Assembly: GCA_963580455.1 (NCBI GenBank)
Contig: OY756965.1
Location: forward strand, 4,786,501-4,850,500
Direction: 5' to 3'
Length of the DNA: 64,000 nt
Origin: Euonymus europaeus
Lineage: Eukaryota > Streptophyta > Magnoliopsida > Celastrales > Celastraceae
Below, one piece after another: positions 53,676 through 64,000 of this stretch. Both the position numbers and the translations under genes were made by a program. How positions within the stretch are numbered: the first letter of the stretch is position 1; each line of letters starts with the position of its first letter. The notes beneath the pieces are model-generated. The model worked only from the letters and a program-made list of their open reading frames with translations. It was not told the origin of the DNA and did no database searches.

Positions 53676-56600
53676 ATGATCAGAGCTTTTACTGTCTGGC
53701 GGCGAGCACATCGCAGTTCCCTCCTCACCGGAATCCTAGCACCGAAGCACCAATCTCCATCACCGTCGCAGTCACCTTCTCTTTCTCCAATTTATTTTCT
53801 GTATTTAACGTACTCTACTTCATCCTCGAAGAAGCAGAAAAACAAGAAGGATGAGGAACCGCATGATTTTCTAAACAAGGACCCAACGAGCCCTCCTCGG
53901 CTCTTCGTGGTTCAGCCTCGCCTCCGCCCAGACAAATACTTGCAGGCTAAGCTCAACGAAGCTCTCTGCCTCGCCAATTCATTGGAGGAACAGCGAGATG
54001 GGTACTTCCATATTGACTTCTTTGAGAAGGAGTTACCTCCACACGTCATCGTACAAAACCCGGTTATGTCTTCGAAGACCCGAGCAGGTCACTCTGTCTC
54101 TTGAGTTTGTTGTTTCTCTTCCCATGTTTTATGAACATTTGTGTGCTGAAAGGGTTTATTTTGCTATTTTAGATTCTTATTTTGGACGTGGAACTGTGGA
54201 AACTATCAAATGCCATCTAACTGCTGAAACAAAGGCAAGAACTTTCTATTGTTTCCGATTCTTATTGTTTTTATGTATTTTGGCATTGACAATGAAGACC
54301 CATAAACTTGACAGGGTGAAGTCGATGCTGTTTTCGTAAACGCTCTTCTATCTGGAATTCAGCAGCGAAACTTAGAGGCACATTCTGCTTTCTCAATTTG
54401 ATTTCTCTCTCTCTTTTATAGTACTGTTTTCTTACTGCTCATAATTTTATTTAAAATGACAGCAAGCTTGGGGCAAACCGGTACTTGATCGAGTTGGCCT
54501 TATAATTGAGATTTTTAATGCTCATGCTCATTCAAAGGAGGCGAAGCTGCAGGTACAATTTGTTTGATAATTTGGAATTTTATGCGGTAACCTTAGATTT
54601 TGATATGTTAGCATTGATTATTGGTATGATTTAACTCTTACAGCTATTTTGATTGTTATAGGCTGAATTAGCTGCTCTCATGTATAAGAAGAGTAGGCTT
54701 GTTCGAGTACGTGGTCCTGATGGACGCTCTACTTTTGGAGCAGATGGTGAAGCTGAAGTTGTTAGTGCGCGAGGGTGAGGGTGTTGCCTTGATTTCCTTT
54801 ATATTAATGTAGACTCCACAGTTTATGAACTCGTCAGCTTATCAAGGACGTGACTGTCTTCTTAGATAGCATTTCAGCTACTATGTGAAGTTCTTTGTAC
54901 CTAAACCTTTTGGTGGACATATTACTTAGCTTTTATGTTAGCTCCAAGTACCGTTTGGTCTTAAATCTTGAAGTATGTTAACTTGTAGGTGTAAATCCCG
55001 TACTTTGAGAACCTCTCCTTGTGTATCCTGTAGAATATTCAGATGCTGCGATTTCCTTTGCAAACCAAATTATCTGAGAAACTTGCAACGTTGAACTAAA
55101 CGTGATCTGAATCATTTTGCCTCCCAGTAGTTCCTAACAAAAGTTAGATACATAGATGATCTATTAGGTGCTTGAAATTTTGCGAAGAGGCAGGAAATCT
55201 TGCGCTTTTTCACTATCCATTTTGGTTTTTGTTTACTTTTCTCCTTTTAGCTTCATGCCTTTCACTGTCCACTCCTTCTGGGATATTGGCTTTTAATATC
55301 TTAATGAAAACAGCTTAGTTTGCTCACTATAACAACCATGATCATAAAATTTAAGGGGTCTTTATTTTGATTGGTCTTAGCTTATTACTTTGCATGTTAG
55401 CTCAAAGCACCTTTTAATTTACTGAGCTTAATTCTGGAAGTATGTTAGCTAGCTCCATGACTTGTAGGTGTAAATCCCATACTTTGAGAACCTCTCCTTG
55501 TGTATCCTGTAGAATATTCAGATGCTGAGATTTCCTTTGCAGACCACGTTCTGGGTATCTTCCTTTGGGTGAACTAAAATTGATCTGAATCATTTTACCT
55601 CTCTAACAAAAGTTAGATACATAGATGATCTGTTTGGTGCTTGAAATTTTGGGAAGAGGCAGGAAGTTTGCGCCTTGTCACTATCCATTTTGGTTTTTGT
55701 ATTTGTGCATGGCTATTGCAGGCTGCAGCATCCACATTATGTGTTACATTTGCCTTTGTGTGTTCTGTTTTAAGCATCATACTGTTTGAACAATTTTTAT
55801 GTATTATCATTATTATTTGCAGGAGAGGAAGTGGAGGCCGTGGCTTTATAAGTGGTGCTGGAGAAACTGAACTTCAGCTTCAACGAAGAAGGTCTACTTC
55901 GGGATTTTCTATCATTTTTGTATTTTAAAATTTTAACACACATCTCTTCCCACTCTGATAGGGTTTTCTTTTGTATTTTTATTTTTTTACTTCTTCATGA
56001 GATTCACTCATGTCCTTGTTTGCATCAGATGGTTCTATTTGATCATAACAAAGACAAAATCATATACAGGGTTTACTGTTTAGTTTCGTTGGGTGCGCTA
56101 TTAGTTTTGTATTGTATATAGTAAATTAGTATATTAGTATTCTGTGTCTAGGTAACCTTTTTTTTTTTGTCTATTGGTAATGTTGCTCATGCACTGAATG
56201 CCCATTTCAAAATGATGCAAAAACACGATTTCAGTCGCTAGTGCATTTAATTGTACACTTTATGGTACTGTGATTGCAGAATTTCAGAAAGACGGACTAC
56301 TCTGATATTGCAAATTGAAGAGGTTCGTCGTACTCGAGCTCTGCAACGTTCTGCTCGAAAGAAGCAAGGTGGATTACATGATAAAAAATTAGCAACAGTT
56401 GCTGTTGTAGGGTATACCAATGCTGTAGGTGGTCAAGATCTGATCAGATATTTTTTTAAAAACATATGTTGCTATGTATGATATAGTCTAGTCTCTAGAC
56501 ATTCCCTTTGACTACTTTTTTTTTTACCCCATCTTTGTCAGGGGAAATCTACATTAGTCAGTACACTTTCGGGTAGTGATCTGTACAGTGATGATCGGTA

Positions 56601-57990
56601 AGTCTACCATCTTGAACATTTTGTCAAAATCAAATTTGATTGTTTAGATAGTTTCTGAGGTTAAGTTTGAACTTCCAATTTCCTATCCTACTTAATTGGT
56701 AATGGGGATTCCTCATTCTTGCAGATTGTTTGCCACACTGGATCCCAGGTTAAAGAGCATTGTTCTTCCTTCAGGGTAAATATGACTGGTATTCATTAAA
56801 ATGTTAGTTATTAATGTTTTTTGAATTTTGAGATGTGGAGCAATGAAATTCTTTTTAAGCAATCCCCTTTTGTGAGAAGAAATGTGTTTGGTCAGTGATC
56901 TAATTAAACATCCAATACTCAGGAGTAAAGTGCTTCTTAGTGATACTGTTGGATTTATATCAGATTTACCTGTGCAGGTAAGCAAATGGTTTGTTACAGC
57001 TGCCTAGTCAGTAAATTAGTCATTGACATTCTTGCTCATAATCAATGGTGCTCGTTTTTTTTTTCATTGTCTTTTTTGAAGTTAGTGAAAGCATTTCATG
57101 CAACCTTGGAAGAAGTAGTGGAGGCTGATCTTCTGGTGGTATGAATTGATTGCTTCTTTTCCAAAATGTCATTGAATAGGTCTTTCGTATCTTGTGACGC
57201 ATCTTATAGATTGTCAATCCATGCAGCATGTCTTAGATTGCACTGCCCCAAATCTTGATGAGCATCGGTCTACTGTGTTGCAAGTTCTTCGACAGATAGG
57301 AGTTTCAGATGAGAAGCTTCAGAATATGATTGAGGTCTGGAATAAGGTACTAACAATTTACTCCTTTCCTATTCTCTTAAATTTTAGATGGAATGTAAAA
57401 AGAATTGGAATAAAACAGTGGAATAAAGGCCGTGAAGATGGAATGTGCTCTGCTTGGCACACTTTAAAAGTTCGTTGATGTGGCTCACTGTGCAGATTGA
57501 TTATGAAGAAGAGGAACTGAATGCTGACGAATATCTTAATGATGGTGGAGATGCCAAGGCAGAAAACAGTAATATGGCTTCTGAGCTATCAGATGAAGGA
57601 TCCCTTGATGACAATGTTTCTGCTGATGATGATACTGCATCCGAGGTATTACGTGGAGATCTTGAGCAGATAGACGACAAGCAAAGTGATCCCTCCGATG
57701 ACTGGCTGTTGTCCGAGGATGATGATGAGAACTTTGCGTATTGGAATAACCCAAGCGAGTCGCTTAGCCACCAGATGACGGGAAAAAATGAATCTCAAGC
57801 TCAGCTTCATCCAGATGTCAAAATATCTGCCATTACAGGAGTTGGGTTGCAACAACTGCTAGAAATCATTGATGAAAGGCTGAAGACCCAGGATGAGATG
57901 GTGAAGGCAAATAATGTGGTGGAAAGGAATTTGTTTGACAAGAAATGGAGACCCTCTCGTACAGAAGAGGCAAGCGTAGCTGTTGAGTAA
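53676..57990 (+). CDS. HflX-type GTPase, organellar (At3g49725-like), 13 exons
   Basis: Predicted exons are 53676-54087, 54173-54234, 54315-54377, 54463-54552, 54662-54774, 55823-55891, 56280-56424, 56542-56597, 56725-56775, 56923-56977, 57082-57138, 57227-57346 and 57496-57990, giving 595 residues. All phases agree. The HflX N-domain contains PVLDRVGLIIEIFNAHAHSK and the glycine-rich loop SGAGETELQLQRR. G motifs are GYTNA/GKST (314-322, split by an intron), DTVGF (361-365), NK/ID (430-433, split) and SAITG (542-546). An acidic insert lies between the last two. HflX proteins bind the large ribosomal subunit and hydrolyse GTP. The Ser/Arg-rich N-terminus suggests import into chloroplasts or mitochondria. 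Introns 2 and 3 appear to start with GC instead of GT. Confidence 0.93.
54915..55705. repeat. Tandem duplication within HflX intron 5
   Basis: About 320 bp at 54915-55232 recur at 55385-55705. They share GTAGGTGTAAATCCC, ACTTTGAGAACCTCTCCTTG, ATAGATGATCT and CACTATCCATTTTGG. The copies differ by small indels. The unit period is about 470 bp and makes this the longest intron of the gene (1,048 bp). Confidence 0.85.
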
Positions 57991-58959
57991 TTGGTTGCGT
58001 GGAATTGAATTGAGGGCAACTGCTAAAGTGAAAAAGAAAGATGAAACATTTATGTGTTTGATTGCAAACGATGAAAATATATTTAATGATAAACAAGTGA
58101 AAATTAATTTATAATTTAGTTGATTGCTGACTGTGTTGGATTGGAAATTGATATCTTTCTTTTTTCCCTGAATTTCAGCCTTCTTCTTATGGCTGGCCGC
58201 TTGGACCCCGGGGAATTAATCTGATAGCTAGGAAAAAAGAAATTAAATCTTTTTCAACCCTCTTGAGATCCAATCAAACATAACCCTCCAGGTTCCAAGT
58301 CTTATTTTTATTCAAAAGTTTTCCATTCCCCCATCCCTTCGCCTAGTTTTTCTCTTTCTTATCCAACTATTTTTGTCAATTTGTGCGACTTTTAGGCGCT
58401 TCTTTAAGATCTGTCGACTAGTTGGAGTTCTAGGCGTCTTTTTGAATTAATGAGAATTTCTAATCAAATAGCGTCCTGATCATGTTTTTGTGGTTGGGTT
58501 TTGTCTCCGAAGGGTGCTCTCTTTCGATTTTGTGGCTGAGCTGTTTTGGTGCTTGGTTCTTTGGTTTTTTTTTTGCTTTGCCCTCAACGCCAAGATTATT
58601 TTTGAATCTTGGAGCAGATTTAGTATACTATTATTGAATTTGCAAGATTTGGTGACTTATTATTGAATTTGGTTTAATCTCTGTGAAAAGTGAAGATGTA
58701 AAATAAGCTACCAAACAACACTTTTAAGTGGTCTTATTCATATACTTGTGATTTACAGACATACTCAAGAGTTACAGGTATCTAGATAAATAATGTCGCT
58801 TAGACAAAACTTGTGAATTATAATATGTTTTTTATATCATTCGCCCCGAGTTGTGCCGTTACTCTAAAAACTTTTTTTTGTTTGTTTTTACCTGATTGTG
58901 TTAAGTTATCCATATGAAAATATGTAATTAAGGTTCATAGATACTCAATCCACCATAAA
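57991..58959. other. Intergenic, 3' side of HflX
   Basis: It must hold the HflX 3' untranslated region. No other gene was recognised. Confidence 0.5.
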
Positions 58960-59053
58960 GATAAATTATAATCAAGATGATTAAAAAACACAAAAACGGC
59001 CTTTCAAAAAAGTGGTATCGGAGCCATTCAAGATAGATTATAATCAAGATAAT
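58960..59053 (+). repeat. Direct repeats and second primer-site-like sequence before copia 3
   Basis: GATAAATTATAATCAAGATGATT (58960) and GATAGATTATAATCAAGATAATTG (59032) bracket 50 bp that contains TGGTATCGGAGC (59013-59024), a primer-binding-site-like motif. The second repeat abuts the 5' LTR of copia element 3. Confidence 0.6.
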
Positions 59054-59536
59054 TGATGGGTTCATACCTATTCAAGAAAGGTTGCATACAAAGTCAAGAA
59101 TTGCATGCAGCCGCCATCCACTAACTAACCACCCAAGCCACCATTATTTGTCAAAGTTTGGCACCTCCATTGTTGAACAAGATCAAGCCTCCATTGTTGA
59201 TTTTGTTTTGTCAAAGTGTGTGTGCTTGTTATGTTCATACATGTATATGATCCATATAAATAGAGGTGTGTACCATTAAGTGTGTGGTAGAGAGTTATAG
59301 AGAAAAGAAGAAGAAAAAACAGAGTGTTCCTATAAGAGAGTGTTTGTGCAAGGTAGAGGCACCAGAGAGTGTGAGTTGAGTCGTTATAATCTCATCATCT
59401 TTTATTATCTATGAATAAGAGTGTGTTTTCTCTCTCTTGCACGTTGGTCGTTAGTGACTGAACCACGTATATCTTTATGTTATTCTTTCATTTTAGTATT
59501 CGTTGTTTGTGCCATATTAACTCGATATCCTCAACA
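59054..59536 (+). repeat. 5' LTR of copia element 3
   Basis: This 483-bp LTR begins TGATGGGTTCATACC and ends CCTCAACA. A possible TATA phrase (CATATAAATAGAGG) at about 59253-59266 would start transcription in front of the TAGAGAGTTATAGAG stretch. Confidence 0.85.
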
Positions 59537-59539
59537 AAG

Positions 59540-59551
59540 TAGTATCGGAGC
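59540..59551 (+). other. Primer binding site of copia element 3
   Basis: TAGTATCGGAGC follows the LTR after three bases. It is a two-mismatch version of the initiator tRNA-Met site TGGTATCAGAGC. Confidence 0.75.
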
Positions 59552-59949
59552 CAAGTTGGTTCAGAAAAAGGGCAACTTTGCTCTCGAGTCAATTTTTTGA
59601 CTTAAACGAAATCAACTTTTGAATACATCTGAGTGTTCTTCATCACCATACGAGTCTCACGGTTCAAAAATCACCACAAACGAACGTTGGGGTGAGCCCC
59701 AGCTGGAGGTTGAAGACGAAGAAACGTCAACGCCATGTTAGCACGTCTGCTATATCATTACGCCATGTCACTAGACCAAGTCATCACTACCACGACAACA
59801 GTTGTGTCACATCATCAAACAACGTTAGTTGACCGTTAGTCAACAGCTAAGTCCGGTTCAAGTTGCAGAAACTTTGACCGGTCGGTTCGGTGCTTTTTGG
59901 ACCGATTTTCAGGAAGGTCAGATTAGTTCACAAGTCATCTAAAGCCATG

Positions 59950-60825
59950 ATGAAGTTGACACCCAAAAATTATGCACTATGAAAATCTCGGATGAAATAT
60001 TTTCTGAATTGTAGAGATCTGGCGGATCCCTTGGAGAACGAAGGCAAGAAACCAGATGATATCAAAGATGCCGAGTGGACAAAGAAACACAAAAAGACAA
60101 TCAGTTAAATCCAAAATTGGATCGATCACAGTGTTTCTCACAATGTTCCACAGGAGACAAGTGCATATGATCTCTGGAAGAAGTTGGAGAACATATACCA
60201 AGCCAAGACTACTCATAATAAAGCACTCTTGGTTAGATGTCTTGCCAATTTGAAGTTGAAAAATGATACTTCTGTAGCTCAACACACCAATGAGTTCCAG
60301 AACTTGGTGAAGTAGCTTGTAACTGTCAAATTCATTCTTAATGACGAAGAACAAGCCCTACTACTTCCCAGTTCCTTACCAAACAGTTGGGAGACGCTGG
60401 TGGTCTCCCGTAGTAACTTAGCACCCGGAGGCAAACTTATCATAGAAATGGTCTTCGATGCTGTATTCAACGAGGAGTCTCAAAGAAAAGAATTGGGCAT
60501 AGATTAGTCTCATGCCCTTGTTACTTAAAGCAGAGTAAGGCCTTAAGGAAGAGGCAATAGTAGAGGAAGAAGTAAAAGCCGAGGAAGGAATCGGGATCAT
60601 GGAAAGTCCCCTGAAGGCAGAGGACAACAAAAAGGCAAGTACAAATGTTACAAATGTGGCATTGAGGGCCATATAAAGAAGAATTGTCTAAAGTTACAAG
60701 GGGAGCAAAGTCAAAGTAGCTCCGAGTCAAAGAATGAAAGTGGTGAAACTCTAGTCACCATTTCGGAGGATGTAGGAGTGAAGAGACGTGCTTACATGCA
60801 GCAATCCAAGATCCTGAGTGGGTAA
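59950..60825 (+). pseudogene. Copia gag, element 3
   Basis: Starting MKLTPKNYAL, the frame has a stop exactly where the conserved Trp of NYxLW should be (TGG to TGA). Later come IQNWIDHSV, YDLWKKLENIYQAKT, LKNDTSVAQHTNEFQNLV and a CCHC knuckle CYKCGIEGHIKKNC at about 60646-60687. At least five further stops occur, several where Gln is expected. It cannot make a full capsid protein. Confidence 0.85.
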
Positions 60826-63800
60826 TCGACACTACTGCGTCGCGCCATGGCATTCCATAAATTTATTTCTTCACTTCGTATAAAATCTGTGATTTTGGAA
60901 AAGTGAAGATATGCATTGAAATTTTTGCAAAAATCATTGTAATTAGTGATGTGCATATCAAGAAGAATCTTGTATGCACTATGGTGTTATAAGATGTCTG
61001 ACACGTCCCAGACTTCTGATTCAATCTTATTGCTGTGAATGCTCTTGATAAACAGGCTATCACAATCATTTCAGCAATGACACCTGAAAGTTGACTAAAG
61101 GTGCTTTGACTTATGCCAGAGGACATATTTGTGGCATATTGTACAGAACACAAGCCAAAGCGTGTTCAGAAAGCATCAATGTTATGGAGGAAAAAACTTC
61201 TCGAAATCTTTGGCACAAAAGACTCGGTCACATAAAAGAAAAAGGGTTTTCCACCTTGTCAAAGAAGACATTCATCATAGTGTCTAAATATATTCTGCTA
61301 AACCAATGTGATCATTGTTTATTCAAGAAGTAGCACAGAGTTTCTTTCAACACCTCTTCTATGAAAAGATATCTCGTAACTTTTATTGATGATGCTTCAC
61401 GAAAGGTGTGGGTGTATTTTCTCAGAACCAAGGATCAAGTGTTTGAGAATTTCAAGAATTTTCACCCTATGGTGGAAAGGGACACCGAGAATAAGTTAAA
61501 GTACCTCCGATCAAACAATGGAGGTGAGTATGTTTCTAGAGAGTTTGAAGCATATTGTGCTAAACGCGGTATTTGGAATGAGAAGACGGTCCCATGTACC
61601 CTACAACATAATGGTGTAGCCAAGAGGATGAATCGCACCATTATGGAATGAGCAAGGTGTATGCTCAGTATGACAAAACTGCTAAAACCATTATGGGGTG
61701 AAACAGTTTGTGTGGCCCGTTACCTGATCAACAGATCATCGTTAGCGCCGCTAAACTTTGAAATTCTAGAGAAGGTGTGGCCTCGAAGAAATATTTCTTA
61801 CTCTCACTTGAGAGTATTTGGGTACAAAGCTTTTGCACATGTATTGAAGGAGCAGAGACAAAAGTTTGACAATAGATCCACTCCTTACATTTTCAATGGA
61901 TATGGAGAAGATGAATTTGGATATGGACTGTGGGATCCAACTGCTAAGAAGGTTATCAGAAGCAGGGATGTTGTGTTCCACGAGAATGAAGTGTTTGAAG
62001 ACTTGGACAAAACCACAAAGTCCATTATTCATAGTGTTGCAAACACTATCCCAGATCCTACACTAGTGATTACTATAGATAATGATGATTTGTAGGAGGA
62101 AGATCTAGAAAAAGATCACACGGAAGGTGTTGAGCAGGGGGAGTCACAACCTCCTCCAACATAAGTGGTAGAACCAGCACAACCTTATCCAATTGAAGGA
62201 TCTTAGCCGGCAAGATCTCAGAGGGGTCATACTCTAATTTCGTCAAAAAGATATTCAGATTCAGACTATATTCTGCTTACTGATGAGGGGAAGCCAGAGA
62301 GCTTTCAAGAAGCTCACACTCATACTGAAAGTAGTGAGTGGATGCAAGCTATGAAAGAAAAGATGAATTCCTTGCATAAAAACCAAACTTATGAGTTGGT
62401 GAAACTTCCTAAAGGGAAAAAAGCATTGTAGAATAAATGGGTGTTCAAGCTGAAGAAAGATAACAGCGGAAAACTTGTGAAATACAGAGCTCGGATGGCC
62501 GTCAAAGGATTTCAACAGAAGAAATGAATTGACTTTGACGAGATTTTCTCACCGGTGGTGAAGATGACATCCATCTAAGTCATACTTGAGTTAGTAGCAA
62601 GTATGAATCTGGAGCTTGAGCAAATGGATGTAAAGACATCATTTCTCAATGGTGATTTGGAGGAATAAATTTACATGGCGCAGCCAAAAGGTTTCGAAGT
62701 TCCGAAGAAGAAGCATTTGGTTTGTAAACTACAGAAAAGTTTCTAAGGCCTTAAGCAGGCGTCGAGACAGTGGTACATAAAGTTTGAATAATTCATGATG
62801 GGTCATGGTTACAAAAATACTGCCGCGCAGACCAGTTTGTTTATGTCCAAAAGTTCCCAAACGATAATTTTGTGATATTACTGCTATATGTGGATGACAT
62901 GTTAATTGTTGGCCAAGATGTAGCCATGATTAGTAGTTTGAAAGCCCAACTATCCCAGTTTTTTGACATGACGGACTTAGGTTCAACTCAGAAGATATTG
63001 GGTATGAAGATTGTTCATGATAGAAAAGTCAATAAATTGTGGCTGTCATAGGAAACCTATATTGAACTGGTGCTTAAAAGGTTCAACATGAAGAATGCAA
63101 AGTCGGTTACCACTCCACTAGGTAACCATTTCCAACTGAGCAAGAAATATTTTCCCTCTTCAGAGAAGGAGGTTGAAGATATGGAAGCAGTCCCCTACTT
63201 TTCAGCAGTCGGCAGTCTGATGTACGCAATGGTATGTACAAGACCGGATATTGCTCACGCTATCGGTGTTGTGAGCAGATTTCTTTCCAATTTAGTGAAA
63301 GAACATTGGGATGCTATTAAATGGATTCTCAGGTAACTAAAGGGTACGTCAAAGCTATGCTTGTGCTTTGGGGGAGCAAATCCAGCTTTGGATGGCTATA
63401 CTGATTCAAATATGACCGGTGATCTTGACAGTAGGACATCCACTTTAGAATATGTTTTCACTTCTGTAGGGGGAGCTGTTTCATGGTAGTCAAAACTGTA
63501 GAAGTGTGTTGCTTTATCTACAATAGAAGCAGCGTATATTGCTGCAGCGGAAGCTGGTAAAGTAATGTTTTGGTTAAAGTGGTTTCTCCAGGAACAAGGT
63601 ATTAATCAGAAAAAATACATGGTACATTGTAACAGTAAGGGTGCTCTAAACTTGAGCAAAAATTCTATGTATCATTCCCGCACAAAGCATATTGATATTC
63701 GTTATCACTGGATAAGCGAAGTAATTGAAGAATAGTTGTTGAAGCTTGTGAAAATTCACACTGACGATAATCCAACAGACATATTGACAAAGGTGGTTAC

Positions 63801-63852
63801 ACGTGAGAAGCTCATGCTATGTCAGGACATAGTCGAAATGGACGACAACTAA
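60826..63852 (+). pseudogene. Copia pol, element 3
   Basis: The order is protease (VIDTTAS for the usual DTGAS), preintegrase zinc region (LWHKRLGH...CDHC), integrase, reverse transcriptase and RNase H. The reverse transcriptase has YVDD intact at 62885-62896 but sits after a frame change near 62850. The integrase has lost all three catalytic residues. The first Asp lies in a deleted segment before RYLVTFIDDASR, the second site reads SNNGGEY, and the Glu site reads VAKRMNR. More than 15 stops are present, mostly at expected CAA/CAG codons. The family is Tnt1-like. Confidence 0.88.
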
Positions 63853-63888
63853 TGATAGGCAAGTTGCATTCTCCTCCTATGGGTATGA

Positions 63889-63899
63889 AGGGGGAGAAT
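63889..63899 (+). other. Polypurine tract of copia element 3
   Basis: AGGGGGAGAAT directly precedes the 3' LTR start at 63900. Confidence 0.75.
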
Positions 63900-64000
63900 T
63901 GGTAGGTTCATACCCATTCAAGAAAGCTTGCATGCAAAGTCAGGAATTGCATACAGCTACCACCCAAGCCACCATTATTTGTCAAAGTTTGGCACCTCCA
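63900..64000 (+). repeat. 3' LTR of copia element 3, first 101 bp
   Basis: It begins TGGTAGGTTCATACCCATTC, matches the start of the 5' LTR with several substitutions and a 14-bp deletion, and is cut by the window end. Confidence 0.88.

Larger units (their letters stand above)
59054..64000 (+). mobile_element. Degenerate Tnt1-like copia retrotransposon, 3' end beyond window
   Basis: A 5' LTR (59054-59536), primer site, gag, pol, purine tract and the first 101 bp of the 3' LTR are present in normal order. The compared parts of the LTRs differ at about 8 positions plus a 14-bp indel in 115 bp, so the insertion is much older than copia element 1. The target duplication cannot be checked because the right end lies outside. 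Coding regions have more than 20 stops. Confidence 0.92.

Noticed and set aside
1..64000. tRNA, rRNA or other structural RNA genes
   Set aside because: No cloverleaf, A/B box pair or rRNA-like block was recognised by eye. A covariance-model scan would be needed to exclude small RNA genes.

Overview
The window is nuclear DNA of a flowering plant, almost certainly a eudicot. It shows intronless and heavily spliced plant genes, three pentatricopeptide-repeat (PPR) genes, an organellar HflX GTPase with 13 exons, Ty1/copia and Ty3/gypsy retrotransposons primed like those of plants, Mutator-like (MULE) and hAT transposons, and many MITEs in AT-rich intergenic DNA. The species is not identifiable from the sequence alone.

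Layout. 0.2-2.2 kb: an E-class PPR gene resembling Arabidopsis At4g19191. 3.6-8.9 kb: a young, structurally complete copia element with 169-bp LTRs differing at one base and a perfect 5-bp target duplication. 9.3-10.2 kb: a decayed NHL-repeat protein gene. 12.2-15.0 kb: a broken copia element, running into a 1.4-kb tandem duplication (15.0-17.8 kb) that carries a copia gag fragment and a Tourist-like MITE in each copy. 18.3 kb: a small foldback MITE with a 10-bp target duplication. 20.0-21.0 kb: an intact single-exon gene with a SMI1/KNR4 (SUKH)-like motif. 21.7-24.8 kb: a MITE filled with a minisatellite, abutting two nested foldback elements. 24.9-33.9 kb: a complete 9,020-bp MULE with 123-bp terminal inverted repeats and a perfect 9-bp target duplication. 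It carries two convergent intact genes, a mudrA-like transposase and a DUF1985/Ulp1-like cysteine protease. 34.0-36.4 kb: pseudogene debris, including a hAT transposase. 37.4-42.6 kb: two intact PPR genes on the minus strand, resembling At3g49740 and At3g49730. 46.4-52.0 kb: a deleted hAT element with a TTF-type zinc finger, a gypsy gag pseudogene interrupted by a solo LTR, and a decayed MULE. 53.7-58.0 kb: an HflX-type GTPase gene resembling At3g49725. 59.1-64.0 kb: a heavily mutated Tnt1-like copia element that runs off the window.

How the parts relate. The host genes are dispersed housekeeping genes of organelle RNA processing and ribosome function, not a pathway cluster. The three genes at 37-58 kb appear to keep the Arabidopsis neighbourhood At3g49725-At3g49740, with about 11 kb of nested transposons between the second and third. 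The most notable unit is the Ulp1-bearing MULE. All its catalytic residues are intact, and its non-coding DNA is packed with tandem repeats built on one TTCTAAACC/GGTTTAGAA core. The orientation of that core flips between the two genes so that it is always sense to the nearer transcript.
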